This document shows, piece by piece, positions 56,129 through 56,712 of a DNA stretch of 56,712 nucleotides (position 1 is its first letter; every line of letters starts with the position of its first letter). The stretch is from an uncultured Paraglaciecola sp. GTDB lineage: Bacteria; Pseudomonadota; Gammaproteobacteria; Enterobacterales; Alteromonadaceae. Under the pieces are notes generated by a model. It saw only the letters and a program-made list of their open reading frames with translations. It had not been told where the DNA came from and searched no databases. The translations under genes and the position numbers were made by a program. The DNA lies in contig NZ_CAKZKO010000155.1 of the NCBI RefSeq assembly GCF_937123705.1, positions 1-56,712 on the forward strand. The letters are read 5' to 3'.

Positions 56129-56712
56129 TGGGAGTTTATAACGGTATCGCCCAAGTTAGCAATGTGTGGCCCGGAACTGTAGGTGGTGCTATATTTACTG
56201 CGTGCCCAATAAACAGCAAAAAAACAGTCCTGTTTAATGCCTCGTTTAAAACGTTGACAACCATCCCCAAAAAAGGTGAATTTTGGAAAATCAAAGGGCA
56301 CATGTCCTTTAACAAGAAAAGATATATGAGTCAGGTGACAATTTCAGCCTGTCACCTACAGGGGTTACCGAGTAACCAATTCTTATCTGCTTATTTGAAG
56401 TCGTCGCCTAGATTTAGGGGGTTTAACCTTGGTCCTAAAACAATTGATAAGCTAATTAATAAGGTTGGCGATGAGGGCGTGCTTATTGACTTGATGGAGC
56501 AAAATAAATGGTCACACATTGCCGATTTTATTAGTGACGTTGCAGCACAGAGGCTTTGTCAAGAATGGCAGAAGTCAAGAAACGAAACAGAAACCGTTGC
56601 ATTTTTAGTTGAGCATGATTTTGAACCGAAACTAAGCAATAAGATTTTGAAGCTGTGCAGGGAAAACACGATGGCACGGCTAAAGGACAACCCCTACAAC
56701 CTGTTAGCCTTT
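56128..56712 (+). CDS. RecD2-like helicase, N-terminal part (runs off the window)
   Basis: The reading frame is open to the window end (195 codons) and starts with GTG overlapping the previous stop as TAGTG. The N-terminal part looks like an OB-fold (about 1-75, ending KGEFWKIKGHMSF), followed by helix-hairpin-helix-like segments: GFNLGPKTIDKLINKVGDEGVLIDLM and EHDFEPKLSNKILKLCRENTMARLKDNPYNLLAF. The last piece resembles the NPYRLA segment that precedes the Walker A helicase core in RecD2 proteins. The ATPase motifs are outside the window. Being next to the recombinases, it may be the last module gene or first cargo. Confidence 0.65.
   Translation, partial: MGVYNGIAQVSNVWPGTVGGAIFTACPINSKKTVLFNASFKTLTTIPKKGEFWKIKGHMSFNKKRYMSQVTISACHLQGLPSNQFLSAYLKSSPRFRGFNLGPKTIDKLINKVGDEGVLIDLMEQNKWSHIADFISDVAAQRLCQEWQKSRNETETVAFLVEHDFEPKLSNKILKLCRENTMARLKDNPYNLLAF

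Larger units (their letters stand above)
49694..56712 (+). mobile_element. Left end of a gamma-mobile-trio-type genomic island
   Basis: The segment from the tRNA-Leu 3' end to the window edge is a foreign module of five plus-strand genes with touching or overlapping ends: two tyrosine-recombinase-like proteins, an accessory coiled-coil protein, a small HTH/coiled-coil protein and the start of a helicase. The order and sizes match the GmtY-GmtZ-GmtX module with a VPA1267-like gene, as in Vibrio parahaemolyticus island genes VPA1270 to VPA1267. The right end and cargo are outside the window, so neither attachment repeat nor island length can be given. Confidence 0.75.

Noticed and set aside
1..56712. 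CRISPR array or complete insertion sequence
   Set aside because: No regularly spaced short repeats and no transposase gene were seen anywhere in the window.

Overview
The window reads as chromosome of a marine gammaproteobacterium of the order Alteromonadales. Gene content and protein similarity recall Paraglaciecola, Glaciecola or Alteromonas: a large TonB-dependent receptor beside an alginate utilisation cluster, a two-domain PL6 lyase of the AlyGC type, RstAB next to DUF3019 and MipA/OmpV genes, and split-subunit PntAA/AB/B. No rRNA is present, so the genus is inferred.

Layout. Positions 1-6830: two roughly 93% identical ~300-bp intergenic repeats in direct orientation bracket pgi, tal, yaaA and polB. 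6955-12630: dsbA, then ccoG-srkA (overlapping, with an FNR-like box upstream), a small membrane protein, and an rstB-rstA-DUF3019-MipA/OmpV block on the minus strand. 14064-19869: a secreted beta-propeller lipoprotein, a DUF3016 protein, and an overlapping pair made of a 5'-nucleotidase-like protein whose metal site is eroded and a membrane diguanylate cyclase. 19967-27752: housekeeping genes valS-holC, pepA, divergent lptF-lptG, and an RDD membrane protein.

28151-40832 is an alginate catabolic cluster: TonB receptor, DEH reductase candidate, KdgF, PL17 exo-lyase, FadR-type GntR regulator, PL6 lyase, MFS transporter and KDG kinase. The near-identical palindromes TTGGTATTACCAA and TTGGTATTGCCAA precede the receptor and the PL6 gene and are the likely operators. 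The enzymes fit polymer capture and cleavage to unsaturated monouronate, ring opening to DEH, reduction to KDG and phosphorylation to KDPG; the aldolase must be elsewhere. The pntAA-pntAB-pntB transhydrogenase follows, then a TetR regulator divergent from an RND efflux pair with three shared operator-like sites.

At 49413-49757 lie a tRNA promoter, a tRNA-Leu(CAA)-like sequence with a wrecked 3' half, an intact tRNA-Leu(CAA) and a terminator. Immediately downstream begins a mobile island whose right part is outside the window. Its first genes match the recombination module of the gamma-mobile-trio (GMT) islands: GmtY (a complete tyrosine recombinase), GmtZ (a 1200-residue protein with a second tyrosine-recombinase motif set and a cysteine cluster), GmtX, a VPA1267-like coiled-coil protein, and the start of a RecD2-like helicase. 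All five are on the plus strand with overlapping or nearly touching ends. The cargo, which in GMT islands is often anti-phage defence or toxin genes, should lie just beyond position 56712.
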